A program made the translations under genes and the position numbers. From positions 83,794,594 to 83,858,593 of the forward strand of contig NC_030808.1 in assembly GCF_001704415.2 (NCBI RefSeq): a DNA stretch of 64,000 bases, given 5' to 3'. This DNA is from Capra hircus (taxonomy: Eukaryota > Chordata > Mammalia > Artiodactyla > Bovidae). This document shows, one piece after another, positions 63,949 to 64,000 of this stretch. The notes beneath the pieces were generated by a model that was given only the letters and a program-made list of their open reading frames with translations, was not told the origin of the DNA and did not search any database. Numbering within the stretch: position 1 is the first letter of the stretch; every line of letters begins with the position of its first letter.

Positions 63949-64000
63949 GGAATTCCCTGGTGGTCCAGTGGTTAGGACTCTGTGCTCTCACTGCAGAGAT
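63949..64000 (+). repeat. tRNA-Glu-derived artiodactyl SINE (CHR type), cut by window end
   Basis: The head ggaattccctggtggtccag is followed by tggttaggactctgtgctct, and the sequence ends at the window edge. Confidence 0.85.

Larger units (their letters stand above)
61213..64000 (-). other. ATP11B: ATP11B intron, continues beyond the window
   Basis: The intron holds an antisense L1 end and a SINE cut by the window edge. A short CA repeat lies at about 61455-61470. No further exon was found to the end of the window. Confidence 0.75.

Overview
The window reads as ruminant (most likely bovid) nuclear DNA. It is AT-rich, its one gene is split into short exons with GT/AG boundaries, and it is full of repeats typical of ruminants: BovB (RTE-type) LINEs, Bov-tA/Bov-A2 SINEs, artiodactyl tRNA-Glu-derived (CHR-type) SINEs, ruminant L1 and a Mar1-like mariner. 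The species cannot be fixed from the sequence alone.

The only protein-coding gene I can support is the 3' part of ATP11B, a class VI P4-ATPase (phospholipid flippase), on the minus strand. Eleven coding exons run from 61212 down to the stop codon at 17965-17967. All eleven join in a consistent phase and encode about 426 residues: the end of the phosphorylation (P) domain with its GDGAND signature, membrane segments M5 to M10, and the cytosolic C-terminal tail. The 5' part of the gene lies beyond position 64000. A stretch of about 3.8 kb without interspersed repeats (14205-17964) follows the stop and is the likely 3' UTR, with a proximal and a distal candidate poly(A) signal.

Positions 1 to about 14200 are 3' flank made almost entirely of repeats: antisense L1 pieces (660-4000), sense L1 pieces (about 4260-12476) split by SINEs, and a dead mariner (12479-13639). 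The introns carry three BovB copies (37971, 44540 and a nearly full-length one at 57142-60580), many SINEs with visible target-site duplications, L1, L2 and MIR remnants, and a minus-strand retrocopy of an mRNA 3' end (56377-56858) with a 14-bp target-site duplication.

I saw no clearly new biological system. The observations most worth checking are a possible cassette or alternative terminal exon of ATP11B (29822-29943), the retrocopy, a SINE that appears to have carried about 200 bp of flanking DNA (46276-46612), and a perfect 30-bp inverted repeat in the L1 cluster (4149-4218).
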